Under the pieces are notes generated by a model, which saw nothing but the letters and a program-made list of their open reading frames with translations, ran no database searches and was not told the DNA's origin. A program made the translations under genes and the position numbers. Below are positions 27,593-36,762 of a DNA stretch of 64,000 nucleotides, piece by piece (the first letter of the stretch is position 1; the number at the start of each line of letters is the position of its first letter). This stretch comes from Noviherbaspirillum cavernae (GTDB lineage Bacteria; Pseudomonadota; Gammaproteobacteria; Burkholderiales; Burkholderiaceae_D). The DNA is taken from contig NZ_QYUN01000002.1 in the NCBI RefSeq assembly GCF_003590875.1, positions 2,170,001 through 2,234,000 of the forward strand. The letters run 5' to 3'.

Positions 27593-28729
27593 TTAGCGCA
27601 GCAGCCTGCCGTCCCTGCCGATGACAGTCACTTCGACGAAACGCGAACCGACCCGATTGTCGGGAGAAAAGCGCAAGGTGAAGCCGCCGACGTCGTATTC
27701 GGAAAGCGTCTCCAGCGCGTGGATCACACCCTGGCGTGTCACGTTCTTCCCCGTGCGCTTCAAGCCTTCGACCAGCACCTTGGCGCCGATGAATTCTTCA
27801 AAGCTGGTGTAGGAATACTCCGCGCCAGGCGCATATTTCTTCATCGCCTGCTGATATTCCTTGACGATCGGGATGATCGGCAGGAATGGATAAGGCATGA
27901 CTTGCGCGATGCCGACGCCGCGCGCATTCTCCGCGCCGATCAGGCGCACGATCTCCTTGGGATTGACGACCGAAATATTCACCAACTGCGCAACGGTCGA
28001 GACTTCGCGAATACGCTTGCTGAACGCGGCCGTGCTCTTGCCGACGGAAATCATCACAACGGCCTGCGGATTGGCTTTTGCAATTGCCTGCACCGCGTCG
28101 CTCACGTTGTCGGTGTTCTTCTCGTATGCGCCGGTTGCGGCCAACTCGAGATGGCGTTTTTTGAGTGCAGCTTCCACGCCGGCCAGACCCGCCTTGCCGA
28201 AGGGATCATCCTGATACATCACCGCGATCCGCTTCATGTTCAGCGAGATCAGCTGATTGACGATGCCTTCTGCCTCATCGGCATAACCGGCACGGATGTG
28301 GAAGATGTTCGGATTGAAAGGCGTGCGCAGCACTTCGCCGCCGGTATAGGGAGCAACCAGCGCGATGCCGGCGCCTTGCAGCACGTTCTGCTTCAGTAAT
28401 TCGGCAATATTGCCCGTGCCGGCAAAGCCGATCAGCGCGACCGCACCATCCTTGCCGATGGCTTCCTTCGTCAGGCGAACGGTTTCATCGACCTTGTAGC
28501 CATCGTCCTTGACGACGTGTCGTATCTTGCGGCCGTGAACGCCGCCGTTGTCGTTGATGTAATCGAAATACACCTTCGCGCCCAGCACCATTTCCTTGCC
28601 GGTTTCTGCCAGCACACCGCTCAACGGCGCCACTTGCCCGACGACGATGTCGTCCGCTGCCGAGACACCGATCGCAAAAGACATCGCCAGACATCCCGTT
28701 ACCATCTGCAGCCAGGCAAGTGCACGCAT
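27593..28729 (-). CDS. Branched-chain amino acid-type ABC transporter substrate-binding protein (second)
   Basis: 378-residue periplasmic protein. Residues 1-23 form a signal peptide (cut after GVSAAD), and the rest is a type I periplasmic binding fold (ADDIVVGQVAPLSG, GFAGTGNIAELL, MYQDDPFG, YTSFEEFIGAKVL). It starts 4 bp after the LivM-like permease, with GGAGGG upstream, and is the last gene of the transporter operon. It differs clearly from the first binding protein (30853-32067), so the permease may serve two ligands. The ligand cannot be read from sequence. Confidence 0.88.
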   Translation of the reverse strand: MRALAWLQMVTGCLAMSFAIGVSAADDIVVGQVAPLSGVLAETGKEMVLGAKVYFDYINDNGGVHGRKIRHVVKDDGYKVDETVRLTKEAIGKDGAVALIGFAGTGNIAELLKQNVLQGAGIALVAPYTGGEVLRTPFNPNIFHIRAGYADEAEGIVNQLISLNMKRIAVMYQDDPFGKAGLAGVEAALKKRHLELAATGAYEKNTDNVSDAVQAIAKANPQAVVMISVGKSTAAFSKRIREVSTVAQLVNISVVNPKEIVRLIGAENARGVGIAQVMPYPFLPIIPIVKEYQQAMKKYAPGAEYSYTSFEEFIGAKVLVEGLKRTGKNVTRQGVIHALETLSEYDVGGFTLRFSPDNRVGSRFVEVTVIGRDGRLLR

Positions 28730-28733
28730 GATG

Positions 28734-29774
28734 CTAGCCCTCCGTTGTTTGTGCCGTCGCTGAATGTGTTGAGTGAAGTGCGGATGCAGCCGGTTTTGTC
28801 TCTTTCGGCTTCCTTGCGGATGCAAACAGCGCCCCGATCTCGCCGACGATGCCCCTGCGGAAGGCCAGCACGCAGACGATGAAGATGGCGCCGGTGACGA
28901 TGGTGACGGATTCGCCGATGGTGCGGAACCATTCGACATTGGTCGTCACCGCCAGCCAGTTGCCGAGGTCGCCCAGCTTGTTCTCCAGCGCGATGATCAC
29001 GATCGCGCCGACGATCGGCCCGGTCAGGGTGCCGAGGCCGCCCACCAGCGTCATCAAGACCACCAGCCCCGACATGCTCCAGTGCACGTCGGTCAGCGTC
29101 TCGAAGCCCAGCACCACCGTCTTGGTGGCCCCCGCCAGCCCCGCCAGCGCCGCCGACAGCACGAACGCCAGCAGCTTGAAGCGGTCGACGTCGTACCCCA
29201 GGGAAACGGCGCGCGGCTCGTTCTCCTTGACCGCCTTCAGCACCTGGCCGAACGGCGAATGCACGGTGCGCACGATCAGCGCGAAGCCGGCCGCCGCGAT
29301 CGCCAGCACCACGTAGTACAGCGTCAGGTCGTGCCCCAGATCGATGATCCCCAGCAATTTGCCGCGTGGCACGCCCTGCAGGCCGTCCTCGCCGCCGGTG
29401 GCCGGCAGCTGCAGGCACACGAAGTACAGCATCTGCGCCAAGGCCAGCGTGATCATGGTGAAGTAGATCCCCTGGCGGCGGATCGCCAGCGCCCCCATCA
29501 CGAGGCCGATGGCGGCGGCCGCCGCCGTGCCGGCCAGCAGGCCCAGCTCGAACGGCACACCCCACACCTTCAGCGCATGGCCGGCGACGTAGCCGGCGCC
29601 GCCGAAGAAGGCGGCATGGCCGAACGACAGCAGGCCGGTGAAGCCGATCAGCAGGTTGAAGGCGCACGCGAACAGCGCAAAGCACAGCACCTTCATCAGG
29701 AACACCGGGTACAGGAAGAATGGCGCCGCCACGGCGGCCGCCACTGCGATTGCATATCCGACTCTCTTGTCCAT
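28734..29774 (-). CDS. livM: LivM-type ABC transporter permease
   Basis: 346-residue inner-membrane permease with about nine hydrophobic helices. The family blocks FNLLIGFTGLLSFGHAAFFG and GGLGTLTGPIVGA (EAA-like loop region) are present. The start at 29774 has GGGGAG 6 nt upstream; a TTG two codons earlier is less likely. It is 28 bp downstream of livH. This gene and livH are visibly richer in G+C than flanking genes. Confidence 0.9.
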   Translation of the reverse strand: MDKRVGYAIAVAAAVAAPFFLYPVFLMKVLCFALFACAFNLLIGFTGLLSFGHAAFFGGAGYVAGHALKVWGVPFELGLLAGTAAAAAIGLVMGALAIRRQGIYFTMITLALAQMLYFVCLQLPATGGEDGLQGVPRGKLLGIIDLGHDLTLYYVVLAIAAAGFALIVRTVHSPFGQVLKAVKENEPRAVSLGYDVDRFKLLAFVLSAALAGLAGATKTVVLGFETLTDVHWSMSGLVVLMTLVGGLGTLTGPIVGAIVIIALENKLGDLGNWLAVTTNVEWFRTIGESVTIVTGAIFIVCVLAFRRGIVGEIGALFASARKPKETKPAASALHSTHSATAQTTEG

Positions 29775-29802
29775 CACCAACTCCCCTTGTTTCTCTCTTT
29801 GC

Positions 29803-30687
29803 TCATTTCTCTTTGCCGAACAGCCCGGCCGGCCGGATCATCAGCACGATCGCCATGATGATGAACACCACCGTGGCCGACAGTTCCGGGTAGAACACCC
29901 GCGTCAGGCCCTCGATCACGCCCAGCCCGAGCCCGGTCACGATCGAGCCGAGGATCGAGCCCATGCCGCCGATCACCACCACCGCGAACACCACGATGAT
30001 CAGGTTGCTGCCCATCAAGGGCGAGACCTGGATCACCGGTGCCGCCAGCACCCCGGCGAAGGCCGCCAGCGCCACCCCGAAGCCGTAGGTCAGGGTCACC
30101 ATCAGCGGCACGTTGATGCCGAACGCCTCCACCAGCCGCGGGTTCTCGGTGCCGGCGCGCAGGTAGGCGCCCAGTTTCGTCTTCTCGATCACGAACCAGG
30201 TGGCGAGGCACACCGCCAGCGAGGCGACCACCACCCAGGCGCGGTACTTCGGCAGGATCATGAAGCCGAGGTTGAAGGCGCCCGAGAGCGCCTCCGGCAC
30301 CGAATACGGCTGGCCGGAGACGCCGTAGAAGGAGCGGAACAGGCCTTCCACCATGAGCGTGATGCCGAACGTCAGCAGCAGGCCGTACAGGTGGTCCAGC
30401 TTGTACAGCCAGCGCAGCATGGTCTTCTCGATCACGATGCCGAAGGCCGCCACCACCAGCGGCGCCAGCAGCAGCATCGGCCAGTAGCCGATGCCGAGGT
30501 AGTTCAGCCCCATCCAGGCGAGGAACGCGCCCATCATGTACAGCGCGCCATGCGCGAAATTGATCACGTTGAGCAGGCCGAAGATCACCGCCAGCCCCAG
30601 CGACAGCATGGCGTAGAACGAGCCGTTGACCAGTCCCAGCAAGAGCTGGCTCAACATCGCTTGCAGCGGGATGCCGAAAATTTCCAT
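29803..30687 (-). CDS. livH: LivH-type ABC transporter permease
   Basis: 294-residue permease partner of LivM. It carries the hallmark GLVNGSFYAMLSLGLAVIFG at the N-terminus, NFAHGALYM, and GGMGSILGSIVTGLGLG in the ATPase-contact loop. The start MEIFGIPLQ at 30687 is chosen by homology; no strong ribosome site is visible, so expression may depend on read-through from the binding-protein gene 165 bp upstream, across a stable hairpin. Confidence 0.9.
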   Translation of the reverse strand: MEIFGIPLQAMLSQLLLGLVNGSFYAMLSLGLAVIFGLLNVINFAHGALYMMGAFLAWMGLNYLGIGYWPMLLLAPLVVAAFGIVIEKTMLRWLYKLDHLYGLLLTFGITLMVEGLFRSFYGVSGQPYSVPEALSGAFNLGFMILPKYRAWVVVASLAVCLATWFVIEKTKLGAYLRAGTENPRLVEAFGINVPLMVTLTYGFGVALAAFAGVLAAPVIQVSPLMGSNLIIVVFAVVVIGGMGSILGSIVTGLGLGVIEGLTRVFYPELSATVVFIIMAIVLMIRPAGLFGKEK

Positions 30688-30753
30688 AGATATCTTGAAA
30701 TACGGGTGGAGACCGACGCACCTCCGCCTTGCAGCGCGAACGCTGCCCGGATC

Positions 30754-30789
30754 CATGCGGCACAAGGCAACTTTGCTTGATGCCGCATG
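30754..30789 (-). repeat. Intergenic stem-loop between binding protein and permease genes
   Basis: CATGCGGCA (30754-30762) and TGCCGCATG (30781-30789) form a perfect 9-bp stem, extended by an inner CAAG/CTTG pair. There is no T-run, so it is not a classic terminator. In binding-protein operons such hairpins often stabilise the upstream message and lower permease expression; that role is inferred here. Confidence 0.55.
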
Positions 30790-30852
30790 AATCCCGCTGC
30801 AAGGGGAGGAACCGTCCTTGAGTTAACTTACAAAACGCGTTGCGTCAGGCGC

Positions 30853-32067
30853 TTATTTCCAGAGCGAGCACTTGGTCTCGGCTTTCGTCATGTAAGCCTG
30901 ATCGCCGGGAATCGTCTGCACCACCTTGTAGTAATCCCATGGATACTTCGACTCCGACTGCTTCTTCACTTCCATCAGGTACATGTCGTGCACCATGCGT
31001 CCATCCGGGCGGATCACGCCGTTCTTGGCGAAGACGTCGTTGATCTTCGTCTTCTTCAACTGCGCCATCACCTTGTCGCCGTCATCCGAGCCGGTCGCCT
31101 TCACTGCGCCCAGATACTGCATCGCAGCCGAATAGTCCGCTGCCTGCAGCATCGACGGCATCTTCTTCATCTTCTCGAAGTAGCGCTTCGACCATTTGCG
31201 GCTCTCGTCGCTCTGATCCCAGTACCAGCCGTCGGTCAGGTACATGCCCTGCGTCAGGTTCAGGCCGAGCGAGTGAATGTCGTTGATGAATACCAGCAGA
31301 CCGGCCATCTTCATCGACTTGTTGATGCCGAATTCATTGGCGGCCTTGATCGCATTGATGGTATCGCCGCCGGCGTTGGCCAGACCAAGGATCTTTGCCT
31401 TCGATGATTGCGCCTGCAGCAGGAAGGACGAGAAGTCCGATGCCGACAGCGGATGCTTGACTGCGCCGAGCACCTTGCCGCCGTTGCTCTTGACGACGTC
31501 GGCCGTGTCCTTCTCCAGCGATGCGCCGAACGCATAGTCAGCGGTCATGAAGTACCAGTCCTTGCCACCCTGCTTCACGATCGCGCCGCCGGTGCCGCGT
31601 GCCAGCGCAACGGTGTCATAGGCGTAGTGCACGGTGTACGGCGTGCAGTCTTCATTGGTCAGACGCGAGCTGCCTGCGCCGATCGAGATGAACGGCTTCT
31701 TCTTTTCCGCCGCGACCTTCGCCATCGACAGGTTCGCGCCGGAATTGGTACCGCCGATCAGCATGTCCACGCCCTGCTGGTCGAACCATTCGCGCGCCTT
31801 GGAGGCGGCGATGTCGGCCTTGTTCTGGTGGTCGGCAACGATGAACTCGATCTTCTTGCCGCCGATCGCGCCGCCCATGTCGGCGATCGCCATCTTCACC
31901 GCTTCCGCGCCGCCCGGGCCGTCGATGTCGGCATAGAGACCGGACATGTCGGTGATCAGACCGATCTTGATCGTGTCGCCGGAAATCTGCGCAGAAGCCG
32001 ATGCGGCGAAGCCTGCAGCAAAGGTGGCAGCCACTGCAACTGTCATAGCCTTGAATTTGAGTTTCAT
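30853..32067 (-). CDS. ABC transporter substrate-binding protein, branched-chain amino acid family
   Basis: 404-residue periplasmic protein with a 26-residue signal peptide ending ASASAQ and a type I periplasmic binding fold (KIGLITDMSGLYADIDGPGG, FISIGAGSSRLTN, WYFMTADYAFG). The start at 32067 has AGGAG 6 nt upstream. It lies between livF and livH in the operon. The family transports amino acids, but related proteins bind aromatic or hydroxy acids, so the adjacency to a 3-hydroxybutyrate oligomer hydrolase leaves the ligand open. Confidence 0.9.
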   Translation of the reverse strand: MKLKFKAMTVAVAATFAAGFAASASAQISGDTIKIGLITDMSGLYADIDGPGGAEAVKMAIADMGGAIGGKKIEFIVADHQNKADIAASKAREWFDQQGVDMLIGGTNSGANLSMAKVAAEKKKPFISIGAGSSRLTNEDCTPYTVHYAYDTVALARGTGGAIVKQGGKDWYFMTADYAFGASLEKDTADVVKSNGGKVLGAVKHPLSASDFSSFLLQAQSSKAKILGLANAGGDTINAIKAANEFGINKSMKMAGLLVFINDIHSLGLNLTQGMYLTDGWYWDQSDESRKWSKRYFEKMKKMPSMLQAADYSAAMQYLGAVKATGSDDGDKVMAQLKKTKINDVFAKNGVIRPDGRMVHDMYLMEVKKQSESKYPWDYYKVVQTIPGDQAYMTKAETKCSLWK

Positions 32068-32116
32068 TTTTTCTCCTCTGTTATATGAGTAGTTCATTGA
32101 CGTGGTGTCAATTCGG

Positions 32117-32824
32117 TCAGACGCGCAGCAATTCATTCAATACCGGCATCTTGTCATTCAGTTCCGATGCAGCGAAGCTCTCGACGATCTGGCCGTGCTC
32201 CATCACGTAGAAGCGGTCGGCCAGCGGCGCGGCGAAGCGGAAGTTCTGCTCCACCATCACGATCGTGTAGCCCCGCGCCTTGAGGGTCGTGATCATGCGC
32301 GCCAGCGCCTGCACGATCACCGGCGCCAGTCCTTCCGAGATCTCGTCCAGCAGCAAGAGGCGCGCGCCGGTGCGCAGGATGCGCGCCACCGCCAGCATCT
32401 GCTGCTCGCCGCCCGACAGCCGCGTGCCCTGGCTCATGCGGCGCTCGGCCAGATTCGGGAACATGGCGTAGATTTCCTCGACCGACATGCCGCGCTCGGT
32501 CTTCGACACCGGCGGCGGCAGCAGCAGGTTTTCCTCCGCCGACAGCGAGGCGAAGATGCCGCGTTCCTCCGGGCAGTAGCCGATGCCGAGATGCGCGATC
32601 TGGTGCGTCGGCAGGTGGATCGATTCCACCCCGCCGACCTTGATCGAGCCGGTGCGCCGTCCGGTCAGGCCCATGATGGCGCGCAGCGTGGTGGTGCGGC
32701 CGGCGCCGTTCCTGCCCAGCAGGGTGACGACCTCGCCCTGGTCCACGGAAAGATTGACGTCGTGCAGGATGTGCGATTCGCCGTACCACGCCTGCAGGTT
32801 GCTGATTTCGAGTGCCTTGCTCAT
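32117..32824 (-). CDS. livF: LivF-type ABC transporter ATPase with Arg in Walker A
   Basis: 235-residue ATP-binding subunit with signature LSGGEQQ, Walker B LLLLDEISEGLAP and H-loop region VEQN. Oddity: the Walker A reads GRNGAGRTT, where the invariant P-loop lysine (GxxGxGK[ST]) is arginine; the codon is CGC on the minus strand (near 32702). Its ATG overlaps the livG stop (ATGA). If the substitution is real, ATP hydrolysis may rest mainly on the LivG partner. Confidence 0.9.
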   Translation of the reverse strand: MSKALEISNLQAWYGESHILHDVNLSVDQGEVVTLLGRNGAGRTTTLRAIMGLTGRRTGSIKVGGVESIHLPTHQIAHLGIGYCPEERGIFASLSAEENLLLPPPVSKTERGMSVEEIYAMFPNLAERRMSQGTRLSGGEQQMLAVARILRTGARLLLLDEISEGLAPVIVQALARMITTLKARGYTIVMVEQNFRFAAPLADRFYVMEHGQIVESFAASELNDKMPVLNELLRV

Positions 32825-33597
32825 CCGTGCGCTCCTTCCAGCGCGCCGCTGGTGGTGCCCATGTAGGCTTCCATCACTTGCGGATTGTTCGATACTTCCT
32901 CGTAGTTGCCTTCGGCCAGCAGCGCGCCGCGCTGCAGCACCGAGATGCGGTCGCAGATACCCGACACCACGCTCATGTTGTGCTCCACCATCAGGATGGT
33001 GCGGCCTGCCGACACCTTCCGGATCAGTTCGGTCACGCGGTGCACGTCCTCGTGCCCCATGCCCTGGGTCGGTTCGTCCAGCAGCATCAGCTCCGGTTCC
33101 ATCGCCAGCGTGGTGGCGATCTCGAGCGCGCGCTTGCGGCCGTACGGCAGATCGACCGTCAGGGTGTCGGCGAAGCTTTCCAGATCGACCTCGGCCAGCA
33201 GCTGCATGGCGCGGCCGTTGAGCTGATCCAGCGTGCGTTCGCTCTTCCAGAAATGGTAGGAGGTGCCGAGCGCGCGCTGCAGGCCGATGCGCACGTTCTC
33301 CAGCACGCTCAGGTGCGGGAACACGGCCGAGATCTGGAACGAGCGGATCACGCCGCGATGCGCGATCTGCTCCGGCTTCAAGGCCGTGATGTCGTCGCCG
33401 TTGTACAGGATCGAACCGGCCGTGGGCGTCAGGAACTTCGTCAGCAGATTGAAGAACGTCGTCTTGCCCGCGCCGTTCGGCCCGATCAGGGCGTGAATCG
33501 AACCGCGCCTGACCTTGAGACTGACGTCATTCACGGCGATAAAGCCCTTGAAACCCTTGGTGAGGTTTTTCGTCTCGAGTATTACTTCGCTTGCCAT
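32821..33597 (-). CDS. livG: LivG-type ABC transporter ATPase
   Basis: 258-residue ATP-binding subunit with a normal Walker A GPNGAGKTT (about 37-45), the LivG-type signature region PYGRKRALEIA, and Walker B LMLLDEPTQGM. The start MASEVILETKN at 33597 has GGAGA upstream; 15 earlier codons are non-coding in style. It is first in the livG-livF-SBP-livH-livM-SBP series and lies 95 bp after the 3HB-oligomer hydrolase stop on the same strand. Confidence 0.92.
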   Translation of the reverse strand: MASEVILETKNLTKGFKGFIAVNDVSLKVRRGSIHALIGPNGAGKTTFFNLLTKFLTPTAGSILYNGDDITALKPEQIAHRGVIRSFQISAVFPHLSVLENVRIGLQRALGTSYHFWKSERTLDQLNGRAMQLLAEVDLESFADTLTVDLPYGRKRALEIATTLAMEPELMLLDEPTQGMGHEDVHRVTELIRKVSAGRTILMVEHNMSVVSGICDRISVLQRGALLAEGNYEEVSNNPQVMEAYMGTTSGALEGAHG

Positions 33598-33692
33598 CCA
33601 TTTTTCTCCAGTGTTGCTGTCTTGATCCGCATGGCGAACCACCTACCTGCGCCGCTCGTTGCCGGAACGGCGCAGGAGTGGTGGCTGACCGC

Positions 33693-35846
33693 TCAGTCCG
33701 GAACGGTGACGGTGTTGTTTGCGAATGTGATCTGGTCCGCCGCTGCCGGTGTCGCTGGGGCTGCCGGCACGTTCGCGACATTGATCGCCGGTGCTGCACC
33801 CGCTGCGCCGCCACGGGGAACAGTGCGCACCACCTGACTTGCCGGCAGTGCCGCACCATTCTTCAGATGCGCGTACATCATGTTCATCGCCTGAATGTGA
33901 TAGCGGTGGATCGGGATGAGACGCGTGTCATAGCCGGCGAAGCCGAGGAACGAATCGAAATGCTGCGCATTCGTGATCTCGAGATACGACAGCTTGCTTG
34001 CCGCGCCTTCAGCCAGCTTGTTGGCCGCGAAGTAGGCACGCGAGTTGTTGTTCACCGGGATCAGCGCGTCATTGCGGCCATGCACGATGATGGCCGGCTT
34101 GCCGCGCAGATTGGCGCTGCGCTGTACTTCTGCCATGCCGGCACGAACGCGCTGCGAGTTGCTCAAGGCCGGGCCCGTCAGCGGCGCACCGGTGACGATG
34201 TCGGTACCGGTGGCCAGATTGCGCAGGCAGATTGCGCCGTCGATGTTGTAGTCCATCGCATTGGTGGATGGCGACGTCGAGAAAGCGTCCGCGACCGGCG
34301 CACCGACCGCATTGTTGTTGACCAATCCCAGCCCACCGCTCGGCGTACCATTCGCGGTCGCGAACAGCTGTGCCTCCTGCGCCGCTGTCAGCGTCGTCAA
34401 CGCGCCTGTTGCCGCAACCACGGGCGCAAAGCTGTAGCCACACAGATTGTCCTTCACGCTGAACTTGCCATACATGTTGGCGTAGTACGGTGCCAGCAAT
34501 GCATAGGTGCCGTAGTGCGATGCATGATACAGATCGGACTCGTTTTCGAATCCGGCATCACGCAGCTTCTGCAGCGCCTCGCCCGCCTGCGTCGCCGTCG
34601 TGTTTGCGGTCAGCAGGCCCTTTGCCTTCAACGATGCACAGCGATTGGTGCCGAGTGTCGTATTCACCAGCGCCAGCAACGGCGATGTGGCCAACTGCGC
34701 AGAAAGCGCAGCGCATGGCTGATACAGATTGCCGATCGTCAGCGTGTCATACAGGCCCAGCCCTGCCTTGCTGACCGCTGCCGCACCGCGCTTGATCGTC
34801 AAGCCCGCATTCAACGCGACCTCGGTCACCGGCTCGGACACCGCGACGCCGTCGATCAGGCCTTTCGTGTCCTGCTCCGCAGCCAGCAATGCCGCACCGC
34901 CGCCGTTGGAGGCGCTCGATGCGATCACCAATGTGTTGGACGGCTTGATCGTGTTCAACTTCGATTGACCGTCTCTGGCCGTGTCGCCGAATTTTTCATT
35001 GAGTACGTAGAACGCAAACTCCACCGCCTGCAGCGTGTATTTGCCCCAGTCCTTTTCGGAATTCTGCTGCGAATGCGCCTGCTTCAATGCGAAGCGATTC
35101 GGTGTGACGGCATTGAATGCGGTCAGTTCGACGTCGGTGAGGTTCGCGGTGAAGTTCGAATTCTTTCCGGCCGCTGCGGCAGTGGCGCGCGTGCCGTTGA
35201 TCAGATTGACGGTATTGGATTGCAAGTTGTGGAAACCCATGCCGCTGCCCTTGTCGGTGTAGGCGACGGCGCACTTCTGCTTGAGCCCCCAGTCGCCCGC
35301 CGTGCCGATCGCGCCATACACGCCGCGCGACCCGGACGAAGTTGCCGTCACGATGCAAGGATTGGCCTTGTCAAACCCGGCTGGGACCTGGACCATCAGC
35401 GTGACGTTGATCTGACCCGTGCCGTCATCGGCATACGCAATGAATTCATCGCCGGCGATCTTGCCTTCGCCCAGTGTCGCATTGCCGCTGTTGTCCACAT
35501 TGGGACCGAACAGCGAGCCGTAGCCGCCGTTCGTGGTCGGATCGATCAGGGCGCGGTAGTTCGAATAGATCGTGTTGCGGCGCAGTTCTGACGCCGTCGG
35601 ATTCGTCGGATCGGCATAGGTCGGGAGCGCGCCCTGCATCCCGGTCTTCCCGAGGCCGGCCGTCAGCAAGTCGTCGCTGATGCCGTCGTAGGTCGATTTC
35701 TGGACGGTGCCGAGATAGCTCGGCTTGGCATTGAGGTCTTCTGGCGCGGGCGTGGTGCTTGCGCTGCTGCTGGTACCGCCGCCGCATCCGGCGAGGATGC
35801 CGGCTGCGATCAGCGACGCGAGTCCTGCTGCATTACGTATTGCCAT
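33693..35846 (-). CDS. D-(-)-3-hydroxybutyrate oligomer hydrolase (lipoprotein)
   Basis: 717-residue secreted esterase of the 3HBOH family, which degrades short 3-hydroxybutyrate oligomers released by PHB depolymerases. Residues 1-21 are a lipoprotein signal with lipobox LAGC (Cys 21). The nucleophile motif is SSASNGGG (about residue 320), in line with the S-x-S-N-G serine of known 3HBOH. A late AQHFDSF probably carries the catalytic His. Length fits the family. It follows an SDR gene by 93 bp; both are downstream of a sigma-54 promoter. Confidence 0.88.
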   Translation of the reverse strand: MAIRNAAGLASLIAAGILAGCGGGTSSSASTTPAPEDLNAKPSYLGTVQKSTYDGISDDLLTAGLGKTGMQGALPTYADPTNPTASELRRNTIYSNYRALIDPTTNGGYGSLFGPNVDNSGNATLGEGKIAGDEFIAYADDGTGQINVTLMVQVPAGFDKANPCIVTATSSGSRGVYGAIGTAGDWGLKQKCAVAYTDKGSGMGFHNLQSNTVNLINGTRATAAAAGKNSNFTANLTDVELTAFNAVTPNRFALKQAHSQQNSEKDWGKYTLQAVEFAFYVLNEKFGDTARDGQSKLNTIKPSNTLVIASSASNGGGAALLAAEQDTKGLIDGVAVSEPVTEVALNAGLTIKRGAAAVSKAGLGLYDTLTIGNLYQPCAALSAQLATSPLLALVNTTLGTNRCASLKAKGLLTANTTATQAGEALQKLRDAGFENESDLYHASHYGTYALLAPYYANMYGKFSVKDNLCGYSFAPVVAATGALTTLTAAQEAQLFATANGTPSGGLGLVNNNAVGAPVADAFSTSPSTNAMDYNIDGAICLRNLATGTDIVTGAPLTGPALSNSQRVRAGMAEVQRSANLRGKPAIIVHGRNDALIPVNNNSRAYFAANKLAEGAASKLSYLEITNAQHFDSFLGFAGYDTRLIPIHRYHIQAMNMMYAHLKNGAALPASQVVRTVPRGGAAGAAPAINVANVPAAPATPAAADQITFANNTVTVPD

Positions 35847-35939
35847 GTTGTCTCTCTCCTTGTTGTTGCCGACCGGCTTGCGTCGGATGTGGTCACTTCT
35901 TCTTTTTTTGGAACTGCATACTGCGAGCCTGAATTTTTT

Positions 35940-36677
35940 CTACAGCGTCATTCCTCCACACACTTCAATCACCGCGCCGTTGATATAACTGGCTTCATCG
36001 GATGCAAGAAACGCAAAGGTGCTCGCGATTTCCTCCGGTTTGCCGAGCCGCCCCATGGGAACGCGCTCTTCCATCGAGCGAATCACTTTTTCCGGCACGT
36101 CCTGGAGGATGGATGTCTCGATGAAGCCCGGACATACCGCATTGACTCGGATGCCGTGGCGACCAAGCTCGCGCGCCCAGGTCTTCGCCATGCCGATCAC
36201 CCCGAACTTGCTTGCGGCGTAATTGGTCTGGCCGAAATTGCCGTAGATGCCGACGATGGAAGAGGCATTCAGGATCACACCGGTTTTCCGTTCGAGCATG
36301 ACGTCGACAACGGCCTTGGTGCAGTTGTAAGTGCCTTTGAGATTGACATCGATGACCTTGTCGAACTGCTCGTCGGTCATCTTTTTGAGCTGTGCATCCT
36401 GCACGATGCCGGCGTTGTTGACGAGGATGTCGATATGACCATAGGTGGTGAGCGCGCCCTTCACCATCGCATTGATGCTGTCGGACTTGGTGACGTCCAC
36501 CTTGAAGCCGATGGCCTGACCGCCCTGCAGCTTGATTTCCGCGACCGTTTCCGCGACGGCATCGTCCAGGTCGCACACGACGACCCTGGCCCCTTCCTTC
36601 GCGAATTTGAGAGCGGTGGCCTTGCCAATGCCTTTGCTCGCGCCAGTGATCAGCGCCACCTTGTTTGAAAGCCGCAC
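35940..36677 (-). CDS. Short-chain dehydrogenase, FabG/3-hydroxyacyl type
   Basis: 245-residue SDR with TGASKGIG (cofactor loop, about 11-18), NNAG, and the catalytic Ser plus YAASK. It closely resembles beta-ketoacyl-ACP reductases and acetoacetyl-CoA reductases. Because it shares a promoter region with the 3HB-oligomer hydrolase, a role as a 3-hydroxybutyrate or 3-hydroxybutyryl-CoA dehydrogenase is plausible, but not provable from sequence. The bdhA gene at 51.5 kb is a separate, better match to 3-hydroxybutyrate dehydrogenase. Confidence 0.82.
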   Translation of the reverse strand: MRLSNKVALITGASKGIGKATALKFAKEGARVVVCDLDDAVAETVAEIKLQGGQAIGFKVDVTKSDSINAMVKGALTTYGHIDILVNNAGIVQDAQLKKMTDEQFDKVIDVNLKGTYNCTKAVVDVMLERKTGVILNASSIVGIYGNFGQTNYAASKFGVIGMAKTWARELGRHGIRVNAVCPGFIETSILQDVPEKVIRSMEERVPMGRLGKPEEIASTFAFLASDEASYINGAVIEVCGGMTL

Positions 36678-36762
36678 AATGTCTCCATCTTTTTTATTGA
36701 TTCGATGAAGGCGGGTCGCGCGAGATTCGCTGGACCGGCCATCATTCGTATTGGGCCGGCAA

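Noticed and set aside
28773..30780. Two long plus-strand frames opposite livM and livH, rich in His, Gln and Arg
   Set aside because: They arise from high G+C at third positions of the permease genes; there is no start context or known fold.
30754..30789. Reading the liv hairpin as a terminator
   Set aside because: No T-run follows on either strand, so intrinsic termination is unlikely.
33591..35591. 666-codon plus-strand open frame opposite the 3HB-oligomer hydrolase
   Set aside because: It is an antisense shadow of a codon-biased gene: Arg/Gln/His-rich, no domain, no ribosome site. The minus-strand frame has a lipobox, an active-site serine and family length.
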